Source: JAEUHQ01 sp964538915 (GTDB lineage: Bacteria; Planctomycetota; UBA1135; UBA2386). From it: 64,000 bases of DNA. The stretch spans positions 1 to 64,000 of the forward strand of contig CAZIFB010000009.1 of the NCBI GenBank assembly GCA_964538915.1, in the 5' to 3' direction. Position numbers and translations under genes: made by a program. The notes beneath the pieces are model-generated. The model saw only the letters and a list, made by a program, of their open reading frames with translations. It had not been told where the DNA came from and did not search any database. This document shows, one piece after another, positions 45,464-54,103 of this stretch (the first letter of the stretch is position 1; each line of letters starts with the position of its first letter).

Positions 45464-47989
45464 TCACAGCGCGCCGATCGTCAGGGTGAGGGCGTTCGTC
45501 GACGTGACGGCGATCACGTCGCCCGCGGGGCCGATCTCGAACGGCACGACCTGGTGGTGGAAGACGACACCCGCCAGGGACATCGTGTCCGCGAACGGGA
45601 ACTGCGTCACCGCGACACCGCCGATCGGCACGGCGCCGCCGAGGATGTCGAGCGCGACGAGCAGGTCGCACCCCGGCTGGCCTTCCGCCAGCAGCAAAGA
45701 GATCGGCACGGACGCCTGCGACAGCCCGGTGATCACGAACGCGAACGCGGTCGCCGGCATGCCGGTCGCGCGCGCCTCGAACACGCCGCCGATCCACGGC
45801 AGCGACTGCACCGCGAGCACGTTCTGTCCGCCGCTGCCGATGCAGCCGGCGCCGTACGAACTGCTCGTGGCCGGGCACGTCGGTGCGAGGACCGCGACGT
45901 TCGTGCTCGCAGCGCCGCCCGCGCCGTCGAAGCGGCCGCCCACGAACAGTTCTCCGTTCGCCGTGGTCGCCGACGCGTCGAGGAAGTCGCCGTCGATGTC
46001 GAGGGCCGACCACGTCAGCGAGCCGGGCCCGCCCGTGTGGCGTGCGAGCACGGCGTCGACGCCGGGGAACGGGCCGCCGAGTCCGAAGAACGACGGTTGC
46101 CCGCCGGCGAGGTAGTCGCCGTTCGGCAGCGGCAGGAGCGTGAGGACCGGGTCGTCCCATGCGAACGTCGTTGACGACTCGGCGAGCCACGCGGTGCCGT
46201 TCCACCGCGCGACGTGCGGGGACAGCACGCCGCCCGCGTGTTCGAAGTGGCCGCCGACCACGATGTCGCCGCTGGGCAGGACCGCGACCGCGGTCGCCGC
46301 GTCGTCGAGACCCGAGCCGAGCGGTGACCAGGCGAACCCGTTCCACGTGGCGATGCAGTTCGCACTCGCGCCGTCCGCGACGGTGAATCCGCCCGCCGCC
46401 ACGATGGTGCCGTCGATCTTCACGGCGAGCGACGTGACCAGGTTCTCCATGCCGACGCCCAGGGCGGACCAGGAGCTGCCGTTCCACCGCGCGACGAAGT
46501 TGGTCGTGACGCCGCCCGCGGTGAGGAACGAACCGCCCGCGACGACGTCGCCGTTCGGCAGCGCGGCCAGCGCGAACACGGTCTCGTCGGTCCCCGCGCC
46601 GAGCGGTTGCCAGCTGCTGCCGTTCCACCGCGCGACGCGGTTCGCCGAAGCGCCGCCGGCGAGCGTGAACGAGCCGCCCGCGACGATGTCGCCGTTCGGC
46701 AGCCTGCACACGGCGTGGACGGGACCGTTGAAGCCGCTGCCGAGCGGTGCCCATGCGCCCGGTCGGCCGATCGCGATGCGATTGAGCGGCGCGCCGCCGG
46801 CGCTCACGAATGCGCCGCCGACCACGACGTCGGCGCCGGCCGCGGTCGCGCAGTAGACCGGCCCGTCGAGTCCGGGGCCGCGCGCGCCCTGCCAGGTCGT
46901 GCCGTCGTGCAGGCGCACGGCGCGTTCGAGCGGGGTCTGGATCGCGGGCGAGTGGTCGAGACCGACGACGTACTGCCCGTTCCAGAACGACAGTGTCGTC
47001 GGGCTCGGCTCGATCGCGTCGGTGATGGCGCCGAGCGACACCCACGACGAGCCGCTCAGCTGCCACACCTTGTCCGACACACCCGGGCTGTCGACTCCGG
47101 CGTGCAACTGGAACCCGAACGAGCCGGTGTTGCGCACGTGCAGCGTCCGGCACGACAGCCCCGGCAGCCCGGGCACCGAAGACCACGCGCCGGTCGACAG
47201 CGTGAAGCGTGCGATGTGCGCGGCCGGCACCGTGCCGACGGTCGTGAACGAGCCGCCGGCGAACACGAAGGAGTTGACGACCGAGATGTTCGAACGAACT
47301 GCGAGTGCATCGATCGGGCCGTCGAACGTGGCGCCCGCGGACCACGACACGCCGTTCCACAGCGCGAGATTGCCGACGGGTGCGCCACCCGCGCTCGTCA
47401 ACGATCCGCCGACGAACAACGAGCCGAGCACGGCCATCGCGCGGACTTCGCCGCCGATGCCGCCGCCCGGTTCGGACCACGACACGCCGTTCCACCTGGC
47501 CACGCTGCGCATCTGCGCGCCGTTCAGCACGCGGAACAGTCCGCCGACGAAGAGGTCGCCGCTGAACGTCGTCATCGCCTTGACGACACCGTTGGCGGTG
47601 CCGAGCACGGTCCACGTCGTTCCGGCGAACGAGGCGATCTGGTGCGACGATCCGCTGCCGCCGGCGGCGACGAGCTGGCCGTTCCACGCCGTGAGTGCCG
47701 TGACGTTCGCCATCGGCGGGGTGCCGAGCGGCGACCACGACGTGCCGTCGAACGCTGCGATCGCGGTGGCCAGCATGCCGCCCGCCGCGACCTCGCCGCC
47801 GACGACGAGCACCGGCGGCTGCGGGCCCGCGCCATCGGGATCCCAGACGGTGCTTGCGTTCACCTCGCCGCGGGCGAAGGGAATCGGGTCCCCGGGCAGC
47901 CACTGCAGCGGACACTGGGCGAAGAGCGACGGAGCGGCGGCGAGGACGAGGGCCGCCGCGCGGAACGGAGACGACGTGAAGAAGTGCAT
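45464..47989 (-). CDS. Large secreted beta-propeller protein
   Basis: This 841-residue protein has a signal peptide (MHFFTSSPFRAAALVLAAAP, cleavage near LFAQ). Roughly 12-14 blade-like repeats follow (about 35-690) with the plan ARWNGxxWxxLGxGxxxxVxALAxLPNGDxVAGGxFxxAGGxxxN; the best-conserved ones are near residues 400-600 (VARWNGSSWQPLGAGTDETV, VARWNGSSWSALGVG). The last ~125 residues form the shared C-terminal module with GAGCIGSGGQNVLAVQSLP and the end TSTNALTLTIGAL. It is a longer relative of the protein at 22041-23552. It lies 19 nt after the stop of another secreted-protein gene, so the two are co-transcribed. Likely extracellular binding or structural role. Confidence 0.85.
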   Translation of the reverse strand: MHFFTSSPFRAAALVLAAAPSLFAQCPLQWLPGDPIPFARGEVNASTVWDPDGAGPQPPVLVVGGEVAAGGMLATAIAAFDGTSWSPLGTPPMANVTALTAWNGQLVAAGGSGSSHQIASFAGTTWTVLGTANGVVKAMTTFSGDLFVGGLFRVLNGAQMRSVARWNGVSWSEPGGGIGGEVRAMAVLGSLFVGGSLTSAGGAPVGNLALWNGVSWSAGATFDGPIDALAVRSNISVVNSFVFAGGSFTTVGTVPAAHIARFTLSTGAWSSVPGLPGLSCRTLHVRNTGSFGFQLHAGVDSPGVSDKVWQLSGSSWVSLGAITDAIEPSPTTLSFWNGQYVVGLDHSPAIQTPLERAVRLHDGTTWQGARGPGLDGPVYCATAAGADVVVGGAFVSAGGAPLNRIAIGRPGAWAPLGSGFNGPVHAVCRLPNGDIVAGGSFTLAGGASANRVARWNGSSWQPLGAGTDETVFALAALPNGDVVAGGSFLTAGGVTTNFVARWNGSSWSALGVGMENLVTSLAVKIDGTIVAAGGFTVADGASANCIATWNGFAWSPLGSGLDDAATAVAVLPSGDIVVGGHFEHAGGVLSPHVARWNGTAWLAESSTTFAWDDPVLTLLPLPNGDYLAGGQPSFFGLGGPFPGVDAVLARHTGGPGSLTWSALDIDGDFLDASATTANGELFVGGRFDGAGGAASTNVAVLAPTCPATSSSYGAGCIGSGGQNVLAVQSLPWIGGVFEARATGMPATAFAFVITGLSQASVPISLLLAEGQPGCDLLVALDILGGAVPIGGVAVTQFPFADTMSLAGVVFHHQVVPFEIGPAGDVIAVTSTNALTLTIGAL

Positions 47990-48008
47990 GGCGGGCTCCG
48001 GTTCGTTC

Positions 48009-49073
48009 TCAGAAGCCGAGGGTGAGGTCGTTCGCGTTCGACAGCGCGAAGTCGGATGCGCCGCCGAAGTGGATCGCCTGTGTTGGCAGCACGAACCCCG
48101 CGAGCGAGTTCGTGAGCGGCAGCGAGAGCGAGAACGCGGCCTGCGGTCCGAACGAGACCGGGCCGAGCACGAGCAGAGGGCCCGCGAGCAGGATCGTCTG
48201 TCCTCCGGGCAGCAGCACCTGCGCCGGTGCGAGCGCGCCGAACAGTGCGGCGGCGGGGTCGCCGGTGGTGGCGAGATCGACGGTGCCTTGCCAGGTCTGT
48301 CCGAGCACGGGCAGCGTGCACGTGAACGAGGCCGGGTTCGTGCCGGCGTTGCGCGTCGTCACGGCCGCGGTGCTGGCGATGCCGAGCGTGATCGATCCGG
48401 CGTACGAGCCGTTCCACGGGTACGCGAACGAACCGCCCTCGGCGCGCGCCTGGATCTGCACGTAGTACTGGCCCGGCGTCATCGTGCCGCTCGCCGCGAG
48501 TGAGTGGCTGCCGGGCGTGGAGAGGGCGAACGAGTACGCCGACGGCGGCGGCGTGCCGGGGTCGGCCGTGAACGATGCGCCGGCGCTCCAGGGCACGACG
48601 AAGAAGCTGATCGGCGGCATGGTCGCGGGTTCGCTGCTGCCCGCGGTCATCAGCACGTTGAGGGTGAAGTGAGCCGTCGCGGTCACGGTGACGATCCAGT
48701 CCTCGTGCGCGGCCGCGACTGCTGCCGAACCGAAGCCCTGGAACGAACTGCGCGCCGCGTCACCCGCGATCGCGACCGAGATGCTCGTCGTCGTGAGCAC
48801 CGCGTCGATCTGCGACGTCGCCTGGCTCGGTGTGAAGCCGGGCGGGCCGCCGGGATGGGAGACGGCGATGACGTCGTGGGTCGGACCCGCGGTGGTGAAG
48901 TCGTTCTGCCCCGAGGCGCCGCCCGGCGTCGGACCGCAGTAGGCGGTGTGCTGGGTGTTGCGGCTCGTGAACGTGAACTGCTGCGTCGGCGCGTCCGTCG
49001 TCGCTGCGGCGATCGTCGTCAGCAGGAGGAGGGTCTGGAGCGGTCCCGGCGTGAAGGAGTGGATCGATCTCAT
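48009..49073 (-). CDS. Secreted protein with shared C-terminal module
   Basis: This 354-residue protein has a signal peptide (MRSIHSFTPGPLQTLLLLTT, cleavage near AAA). A beta-rich N-terminal domain (about 30-245) is Thr/Ser/Ala-rich and contains GSHSLAASGTMTPGQYYVQI. The last ~110 residues match the C-terminal module, with CTLPVLGQTWQGTVDLA, LPLTNSLAGFVLPTQAIHF and the end NANDLTLGF. No enzyme motif is visible. It is the first gene of a two-gene secreted-protein operon with the propeller gene 19 nt downstream. Confidence 0.78.
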   Translation of the reverse strand: MRSIHSFTPGPLQTLLLLTTIAAATTDAPTQQFTFTSRNTQHTAYCGPTPGGASGQNDFTTAGPTHDVIAVSHPGGPPGFTPSQATSQIDAVLTTTSISVAIAGDAARSSFQGFGSAAVAAAHEDWIVTVTATAHFTLNVLMTAGSSEPATMPPISFFVVPWSAGASFTADPGTPPPSAYSFALSTPGSHSLAASGTMTPGQYYVQIQARAEGGSFAYPWNGSYAGSITLGIASTAAVTTRNAGTNPASFTCTLPVLGQTWQGTVDLATTGDPAAALFGALAPAQVLLPGGQTILLAGPLLVLGPVSFGPQAAFSLSLPLTNSLAGFVLPTQAIHFGGASDFALSNANDLTLGF

Positions 49074-49181
49074 GGGCGTCTCGTTGCGGTCGGCCGGCGA
49101 AGTGGCTCGGCTCGGGCCGTTCGATGACGCGGCCTGCTCGCTGTGACGCGGCTCTGCGACGGATTTCGCGGGCGATGCGCG

Positions 49182-49793
49182 TCAGTCCGGCACGACGCCG
49201 CGGGTGCGCAACTCGTCGGCGAGGGCGCGCAGCGCCCGCACCAGCAGCTGGCGGACCGCCGCCTCGGTGCGGCCCATGACCTCGGCGATGACGGCGTGCG
49301 GCAACTGCGCGATCCGCGCCATCGTGATCACTTCGCGGTGCTCGTCGGACAGCGCCTGCATCGCCGCGTCGAGGGCCAGGGCCGTTTCACGCCCGATCGC
49401 GTCGACGCTCGGCGTCAGGAATCCGGCGGCCTGCAGCATGCCGTCGGGACCCGGACCGTCGACTTCCCGCTTCGCGTCGCGCCGTTCGCGGCCGTGGAAT
49501 CGGTGCTTCTCACGCAGCTTGTTGAGCGTCGTCGTGAAGAGCCACGCGCGGAACCGGGCTTCGCCGCGTGGTTCGCTTCGGCTCGGATCCTCGAGCAGTT
49601 CGCGGCACGCCGACTGTACGACGTCCATCGTCGCCTCACGCGCGCGCAGGATGCCGCCCAGGCGGACGTGCACGAAGGCGTGCAGTTGCGGCAGGTAGCC
49701 GGCGACGAGGCGGGCGAGCGCCGACGAATCGCCGCCGCGAGCCTGCTCGAACAGGCTGTCCTGGCCGCTCTTCTCGTCCGGGTCGCCTTGCAC
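49182..49793 (-). CDS. ECF-type RNA polymerase sigma factor
   Basis: This 203-residue sigma-70 family factor has region 2 (about 25-95) with FVHVRLGGILRAREATMDVV and FRAWLFTTTLNKLREKHRFH, and region 4 (about 140-195) with MARIAQLPHAVIAEVMGRTE and AVRQLLVRAL. A Gly/Pro-rich linker joins them. The GTG at 49793 is chosen because the frame becomes coherent there and TACCAT stands exactly 6 nt upstream. No anti-sigma gene is adjacent. It follows an S41 protease gene on the same strand, which could point to regulation by proteolysis, but this is only context. Confidence 0.88.
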   Translation of the reverse strand: MQGDPDEKSGQDSLFEQARGGDSSALARLVAGYLPQLHAFVHVRLGGILRAREATMDVVQSACRELLEDPSRSEPRGEARFRAWLFTTTLNKLREKHRFHGRERRDAKREVDGPGPDGMLQAAGFLTPSVDAIGRETALALDAAMQALSDEHREVITMARIAQLPHAVIAEVMGRTEAAVRQLLVRALRALADELRTRGVVPD

Positions 49794-49799
49794 GCCGGG

Positions 49800-49805
49800 A
49801 TGGTA
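49800..49805 (-). promoter_or_regulatory. Putative -10 element of the sigma gene (TACCAT), leaderless spacing
   Basis: TACCAT ends exactly 6 nt before the GTG start, so the first transcribed base would be at the start codon. Confidence 0.42.
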
Positions 49806-49831
49806 GTGATCCGGCGTCCGGTTGCGCGCCG

Positions 49832-51187
49832 CTACTTCGTCCTCGGCTCGGCGGGGGCCGCGATCCGTTCGCGCAGCGCATCGACGGCTCTGGCGACGAG
49901 GGCGTCGGCGGCGGCGCTCGGCCCCTCGGGCACCGGGAAGCCGTACTTCGCGGCGACGGCGGCGAACGCCGCGCGATGTCGTTCGGGTGCCTGCTGCGCC
50001 TGCAGGTTCGCGGCGAGTCGGCGGCGCGCCGGCGGGTCGACGTCGGCCTGCACGTCCGGAGTGATGCCGCCCTTGTCCTCGCGCTCGCTGTCGCCGGCGG
50101 GCCGCTGATGGCGGTCGATGTTGCGTCCGCTCGGCGTGTAGAAGTGCGCGGTGGTGAGCTTCAGTCGGAACGGCAGGTCGCGCCAGCCGTACTCGGTGTT
50201 GATGTAGCCCTTGCCGTACGTGCGCACGCCCACGACCGCTGCGCGGTGGTGGTCCTGCAGCGCACCGGCGAGCACTTCGCTGGCGCTCGCGGAGTCGGCA
50301 TCGACGAGCACCGCGAGCGGCAGGTCGGGGAACGCGCACGCTTCGGCTTTCGCCGCGAAGCTCTCGACGACCTGGTCGCGGCGCCGCTGCGAGAGGATCG
50401 TGCCCGAGCGCAGGAACAGGTTCGCGATCGCGACGCATTCGTCGAGCGAACCACCCGGGTTGCCGCGCAGGTCGATCAGGAGGCCGCGCAGCGGCGCCGT
50501 CGCCTGCAGGGCGCCGATCGCGTTCCGCACGTCGTCGCACGCGCCCTTGGGGAAGTGCGCGAGGTGCAGGTAGCCGAGGCCCTGCGCCGCGTCCTCGACG
50601 TGGGCCCAGCGCACGCTCGACTGCCGCACGTCCGCGCGTTCGACCGCGATCTCGTGTTCGCCGTCGTCGCGGGCGATGCGCAGTCGCACGGTCGTTCGGG
50701 CGGGGCCCCGCACGAGTTCGGAGACGACGTTCTGCCGCGATTCGGCGGGGATCGTGCGGATGTCCTTGTCGTCGACGCCGACGAGACGGTCGCCGGGGAG
50801 GATGCCCGCTCGCTCGGCGGGGCCGTTCGCCAGCGGGTAGTGAACGACCATGTCCTCGCCGTGGCGCAGCACGACGATGCCGATGCCTTCGTAACTGCCC
50901 GTGCTGCGCTCTTCGTGACGCGCGAGGTCCTTCGGTCCGATGTACAGACTGTAGGGATCGACCTTCGCCATCGCGCCGAGGGCGCGGTCGAGCAGTTCCT
51001 GGCCGCTCGGCGGATCGACGTGTGCTTCGAGGATCTGGCGGTAGATCAGGTCGAACGCGGTGCGCTGCGGCTCCGGCATCTCGGCGAAACGGCGACTGCC
51101 GAGGAACCACCCGATCCCGAGCGCGACGAGGACCATCGCCCAGTTCGCGAACAGGAACCAGAGCGGCAGCCGCGGTTGCTGATCCAT
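49832..51187 (-). CDS. Carboxyl-terminal processing protease (peptidase S41)
   Basis: This 451-residue protein is anchored by one N-terminal helix (about 9-30) with the rest periplasmic. A PDZ domain (about 95-185, with GIGIVVLRHGEDMVV and GPAERAGILPGDRLVGVD) precedes the protease core with LLIDLRGNPGGSLDE, the catalytic Ser region DADSASASEVLAGAL (296-310), and Lys326 in TYGKG. CtpA/Prc-type proteases degrade or trim periplasmic proteins from their C-termini. It is divergent from the PBP4-type gene with only 24 bp between start codons. Confidence 0.93.
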   Translation of the reverse strand: MDQQPRLPLWFLFANWAMVLVALGIGWFLGSRRFAEMPEPQRTAFDLIYRQILEAHVDPPSGQELLDRALGAMAKVDPYSLYIGPKDLARHEERSTGSYEGIGIVVLRHGEDMVVHYPLANGPAERAGILPGDRLVGVDDKDIRTIPAESRQNVVSELVRGPARTTVRLRIARDDGEHEIAVERADVRQSSVRWAHVEDAAQGLGYLHLAHFPKGACDDVRNAIGALQATAPLRGLLIDLRGNPGGSLDECVAIANLFLRSGTILSQRRRDQVVESFAAKAEACAFPDLPLAVLVDADSASASEVLAGALQDHHRAAVVGVRTYGKGYINTEYGWRDLPFRLKLTTAHFYTPSGRNIDRHQRPAGDSEREDKGGITPDVQADVDPPARRRLAANLQAQQAPERHRAAFAAVAAKYGFPVPEGPSAAADALVARAVDALRERIAAPAEPRTK

Positions 51188-51193
51188 CGTCGC

Positions 51194-51203
51194 ATCGTAT
51201 GGT
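51194..51203. promoter_or_regulatory. Overlapping divergent -10 elements (TACGAT minus, TATGGT plus)
   Basis: On the minus strand TACGAT (51199-51194) ends 6 nt before the protease ATG. On the plus strand TATGGT (51198-51203) ends 8 nt before the carboxypeptidase GTG. The two hexamers share two base pairs within a 24-bp intergenic region, leaving no room for untranslated leaders. Confidence 0.42.
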
Positions 51204-51211
51204 CCGCGCGC

Positions 51212-52468
51212 GTGGCACGCATTCGTCCTCCGATCGCCGCGAGCGCACTCTTCCTCGCATTGTGCGCGTCATGTGCGTCGACCGCGGCTGCTCGCGCCGA
51301 CGTCGTGGCCGCGGTCGAGCGCGTCGTCGCTGCTTCGCGGACCGTCGGCGGCCGCATCGGTGTCGTCGTGCTCGACGGCGGTACCGGGGAAGTGATCGCC
51401 GCTCACGCGGCGGACGAAGGATTCCTGCCCGCGTCGAACCTGAAGGTGCTGACCGCGGCGGTTGCGCTCGCGTCGCTCGGTCCGGGGCACCGATTCGCGA
51501 CGGGACTGCTGCGCGCGGGGCCGGTGCAGGACGGCGTGCTGCACGGCGATCTCTTCCTGCTGGGCCACGGCGACCCGACGCTCGGCACGGCGGTCCCGGG
51601 CGCCGCGTCGATGCAGCCCTTCGTCGAGGCCGTGCTCGCGTCCGGCGTGCGCCGGATCGAGGGCCGCGTGTACGGCGACGACGGCTGGCTCGGCGACGAA
51701 CATCTCGGGCGCGGCTGGCAGTGGGACCACCTGCGAGAAGACTTCGCTGCGCCGTTCGGTGCGCTGTGCTGGCGCGGCAACGTCGACGAAGGCGGCGTGC
51801 CCGTGCGCGAGCCGGCGATCGCGGCGGCCGCGGCGCTCGTCGCCGCGCTGCGAGCCGCGGGCGTCGGGTGCGGCGAACCGGCGGCGGGCGTCGCGCCTCC
51901 GCGCGCCGAGGCGGTGCACGTCGTGTACTCGGCGCCGCTCGCGGGTCTGCTGCCGCGCATGCTCGGCGACAGCGACAACCTCTACGCGGAGCAGTTCTGG
52001 CGCGCGGCGGCGCGCGTTGCGACGGGCGACGGGTCGTCGTCGGCGGCCGAAGCGCACGGCAAGGACGTGCTGGCGCGGTTCGGCGTCGACGCTGCGGGGC
52101 TCGCGTACGAAGACGGCTCCGGCCTGTCGCGGCGCGACCTCGTGCAGCCGATGCAGGTCGCGCGCACGCTGTTCGCCATGCTGCGATCGCCGGATCGTGC
52201 GGTGTTCGAGGCCGCGTTGCCGCTCGCGGGCGTCTCGGGCACTCTCGCGACGCGCCTCGTCGACGGACCGGCGCACGGCAACGTGCGGGCGAAGACGGGC
52301 TCGCTCTCGCGTGTCGCCTGCCTGTCGGGCTGGGCGCCGCGGGACGGGCACGAGCCGTTCGTGTTCAGCGTGCTGTGGAACGACTTCCCGGCGGAGGACG
52401 ACGTCGCGCGGGCGGTGATCGACGCGTTCGTGCAGGAACTCGCCGCCGCGGCCGCTGTCAGAAGGTGA
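51212..52468 (+). CDS. dacB: D-alanyl-D-alanine carboxypeptidase, PBP4 type (peptidase S13)
   Basis: This 418-residue periplasmic penicillin-binding protein trims or cross-cuts peptidoglycan peptides. Signal peptide: ARIRPPIAASALFLALCASC. Active-site motifs: S75-x-x-K78 in LPASNLKVLTA, SxN in GDSDNLYAEQFW, and KTG in AKTGSLSRVACLSGW. An inserted domain between the first two motifs, typical of S13, is present. The GTG at 51212 is the only start in frame close to the signal peptide. It shares a tiny divergent promoter region with the S41 protease, and its 3' end overlaps the next gene (convergent) by 11 bp. Confidence 0.9.
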   Translation: MARIRPPIAASALFLALCASCASTAAARADVVAAVERVVAASRTVGGRIGVVVLDGGTGEVIAAHAADEGFLPASNLKVLTAAVALASLGPGHRFATGLLRAGPVQDGVLHGDLFLLGHGDPTLGTAVPGAASMQPFVEAVLASGVRRIEGRVYGDDGWLGDEHLGRGWQWDHLREDFAAPFGALCWRGNVDEGGVPVREPAIAAAAALVAALRAAGVGCGEPAAGVAPPRAEAVHVVYSAPLAGLLPRMLGDSDNLYAEQFWRAAARVATGDGSSSAAEAHGKDVLARFGVDAAGLAYEDGSGLSRRDLVQPMQVARTLFAMLRSPDRAVFEAALPLAGVSGTLATRLVDGPAHGNVRAKTGSLSRVACLSGWAPRDGHEPFVFSVLWNDFPAEDDVARAVIDAFVQELAAAAAVRR

Positions 52469-53270
52469 GCGAAGCGCCGATCACGAAGCCGTCGAGGATC
52501 AGGTCCGCGTCGTAGCGGAAGCCGTCGTTGGTTCCCTCGGCCGGCAGTTCGCTGTAGCGCCACCCGGCGAAGAATGCGACGTCGCGCATCGGCATCGAGT
52601 ACGAGAGGCGGAGTTCGAGATCCTGCAGCGTGCCTTCGAAGTCGCCGCCGAGCGACAGCTCGGGCGAGATCGCGTATTCGGCGTCGATCGCGAACTCGCG
52701 CCACGAGACCCGCGCGCGCGCCGCCGGGTAGACCGTGTCGCCGTCCATGTCCACGCGCTGCTGACGCACACCGTCGGTCGTGCGGCCGCGCAGCGTCGCG
52801 TTGCGGTGGGCGAAGACGGCGCCGATCCCGAACTGGAAGGCCACGGGTCGTTCGCGCACCGACGTCTTCCAGTTCACGATCGGTTCCACGTAGCCGATGC
52901 GGATCTCGTCCATCTCCGCCGTCATCTGCACCGGGTCGCCCGCGAGCAACTGGCCGAAGTCGCCTGCGAGCACACCGTTGGTCGTCGTGTCCTGGTCGAG
53001 CTGGTAGTAGTCGGCGCGGAAGCCGCCGAAGCCGTCGCCGATGTCGACGCGGATGCCGAAGTCCTCGCGGTAGTGATCCTGTCCGAACGTGCGCAGCGTC
53101 TCGCGGCCGTTGTCCTGCAGCGTGCCCGGCGTCGGCGCCGACTGCATCGCGACGTCGCCGCGGACCTGGTACACCGCGAGGTACGGCGACACGAGGATGT
53201 GCGGCTCGGCCGTGGTCAGGGTGCAACTCGTCGCGAGGCTCGCGGCGCCGAGGAGGACGAGGGTTCGCAT
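52458..53270 (-). CDS. Outer-membrane beta-barrel-like protein
   Basis: This 270-residue protein has a signal peptide (MRTLVLLGAASLATSC); Cys16 could be lipidated, though the lipobox is imperfect. The mature part shows alternating amphipathic strands (for example IRIGYVEPIVNW, FQFGIGAVFAHR, FAIDAEYAISPELSLGGDF, VAFFAGWRYSEL). It ends in aromatic Phe (VIGASLTF), as outer-membrane barrels usually do. No specific family is recognised. TAGCCT lies exactly 6 nt upstream of the ATG. It is convergent with, and overlaps by 11 bp, the carboxypeptidase gene. Confidence 0.75.
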   Translation of the reverse strand: MRTLVLLGAASLATSCTLTTAEPHILVSPYLAVYQVRGDVAMQSAPTPGTLQDNGRETLRTFGQDHYREDFGIRVDIGDGFGGFRADYYQLDQDTTTNGVLAGDFGQLLAGDPVQMTAEMDEIRIGYVEPIVNWKTSVRERPVAFQFGIGAVFAHRNATLRGRTTDGVRQQRVDMDGDTVYPAARARVSWREFAIDAEYAISPELSLGGDFEGTLQDLELRLSYSMPMRDVAFFAGWRYSELPAEGTNDGFRYDADLILDGFVIGASLTF

Positions 53271-53276
53271 CGCAGA

Positions 53277-53282
53277 AGGCTA
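53277..53282 (-). promoter_or_regulatory. Putative -10 element (TAGCCT), leaderless spacing
   Basis: TAGCCT ends exactly 6 nt before the ATG at 53270, the same geometry as at 11126, 49800 and 62228. Confidence 0.4.
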
Positions 53283-53360
53283 GGAGGCGACGCGGGTCGG
53301 AGAAAGCGCGGCGTCGGCGTCGCGCTTGCTTCCCGTCGCGGTCACGCCGAAGCTCCGCGG

Positions 53361-54065
53361 ATGACCGAAGCCTTCCTCGAACGCGACTTCAAGGCCTACG
53401 AGAAGCACCGCCAGGACGACCCCGAGTACAACGCGCTGCGCCTCAGTGTGCGGCGGAAGCTGAAGGCGATGGTCGACGGCGTCGCGAAGGAGGCGAAGGC
53501 GCTCGGCACCGAGCTGTCCGCGCAGGCGGGGCTGCACCATCCGTACACGTTCAACGCGTACCGCGTCCGCGAACAGCGCGCCTACCTGTGCCGCGGCACG
53601 AAGGAGCGGAAGAAGCTCGGCGCGTTCTTCGGCGAGGCGCTCGGCAAGGACGCCGAAACCCACTACATCCAGACCGTGCTCGAGGTGTGCATCGACGACG
53701 CGATCGTCGAGGCGGCGCTGCGCATCCATCCGCAGGCGTGGTGGGACGGCGAGAACCTGAAGAAGAAGCTGCTGAACGACCCGGCCAAGCTCGAGGAGTT
53801 CTGCGTGCTGCTGCGGGCGCTGCCGACGGGTTTCAACCTCAAGCTGCACGACTGGAAGAAGGACCACTGGTGTGCCAGCGCGAAGGCGAGCGAGGTGAAG
53901 GAGCTGTTCACCCACTACACGCCCGGCAACCACTGGCTGCACGTGCAGCGGCAACTGCCGAAGGAAGACGCGGTCGGGATGGGGATGGAGGCCGAGAAGT
54001 GGGTGAGCGCGTCGTTGCTCGCGCTTCTGCCGGTCTACAAGTTCACGCTGTGGGAGCCGAGCTGA
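53361..54065 (+). CDS. Conserved-looking cytoplasmic protein of unknown function
   Basis: This is a 234-residue soluble protein with no signal peptide or membrane segment. The N-terminus (MTEAFLERDFKAYEKHRQDD) is charged and helical. The middle has HHPYTFNAYRVREQRAYLCR and GKDAETHYIQTVLEVCIDDA. The end is tryptophan- and histidine-rich (KDHWCASAKASEV, HYTPGNHWLHVQRQLP). The balanced composition and high Lys/Glu content set it apart from the Arg-rich noise of other frames, so it is a real gene, but I do not recognise the family. It is convergent with the kinase gene across a pair of hairpins. Confidence 0.78.
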   Translation: MTEAFLERDFKAYEKHRQDDPEYNALRLSVRRKLKAMVDGVAKEAKALGTELSAQAGLHHPYTFNAYRVREQRAYLCRGTKERKKLGAFFGEALGKDAETHYIQTVLEVCIDDAIVEAALRIHPQAWWDGENLKKKLLNDPAKLEEFCVLLRALPTGFNLKLHDWKKDHWCASAKASEVKELFTHYTPGNHWLHVQRQLPKEDAVGMGMEAEKWVSASLLALLPVYKFTLWEPS

Positions 54066-54103
54066 GGCGCGTAGCGCCGGGAAGGCCCCGACTCTCAGAG
54101 TCG
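54066..54103. terminator. Paired hairpins between convergent genes
   Basis: GGCGC-GTA-GCGCC (54066-54078) and CGACTC-TCA-GAGTCG (54089-54103) lie at the meeting point of two convergent genes. The loop of the second is the kinase stop codon. No T-tract is present; a bidirectional terminator role is inferred from position. Confidence 0.4.

Noticed and set aside
42863..46174. A 1,103-codon open frame on the plus strand
   Set aside because: Antisense shadow of a kinase gene with intact catalytic motifs and of a propeller gene.
45464..47989. Regular DNA repeats that could suggest a CRISPR array or satellite
   Set aside because: The spacing (~140 bp) and content follow the WNG/AGG protein repeat of a beta-propeller; units are diverged and in frame, with no short direct repeats and unique spacers.
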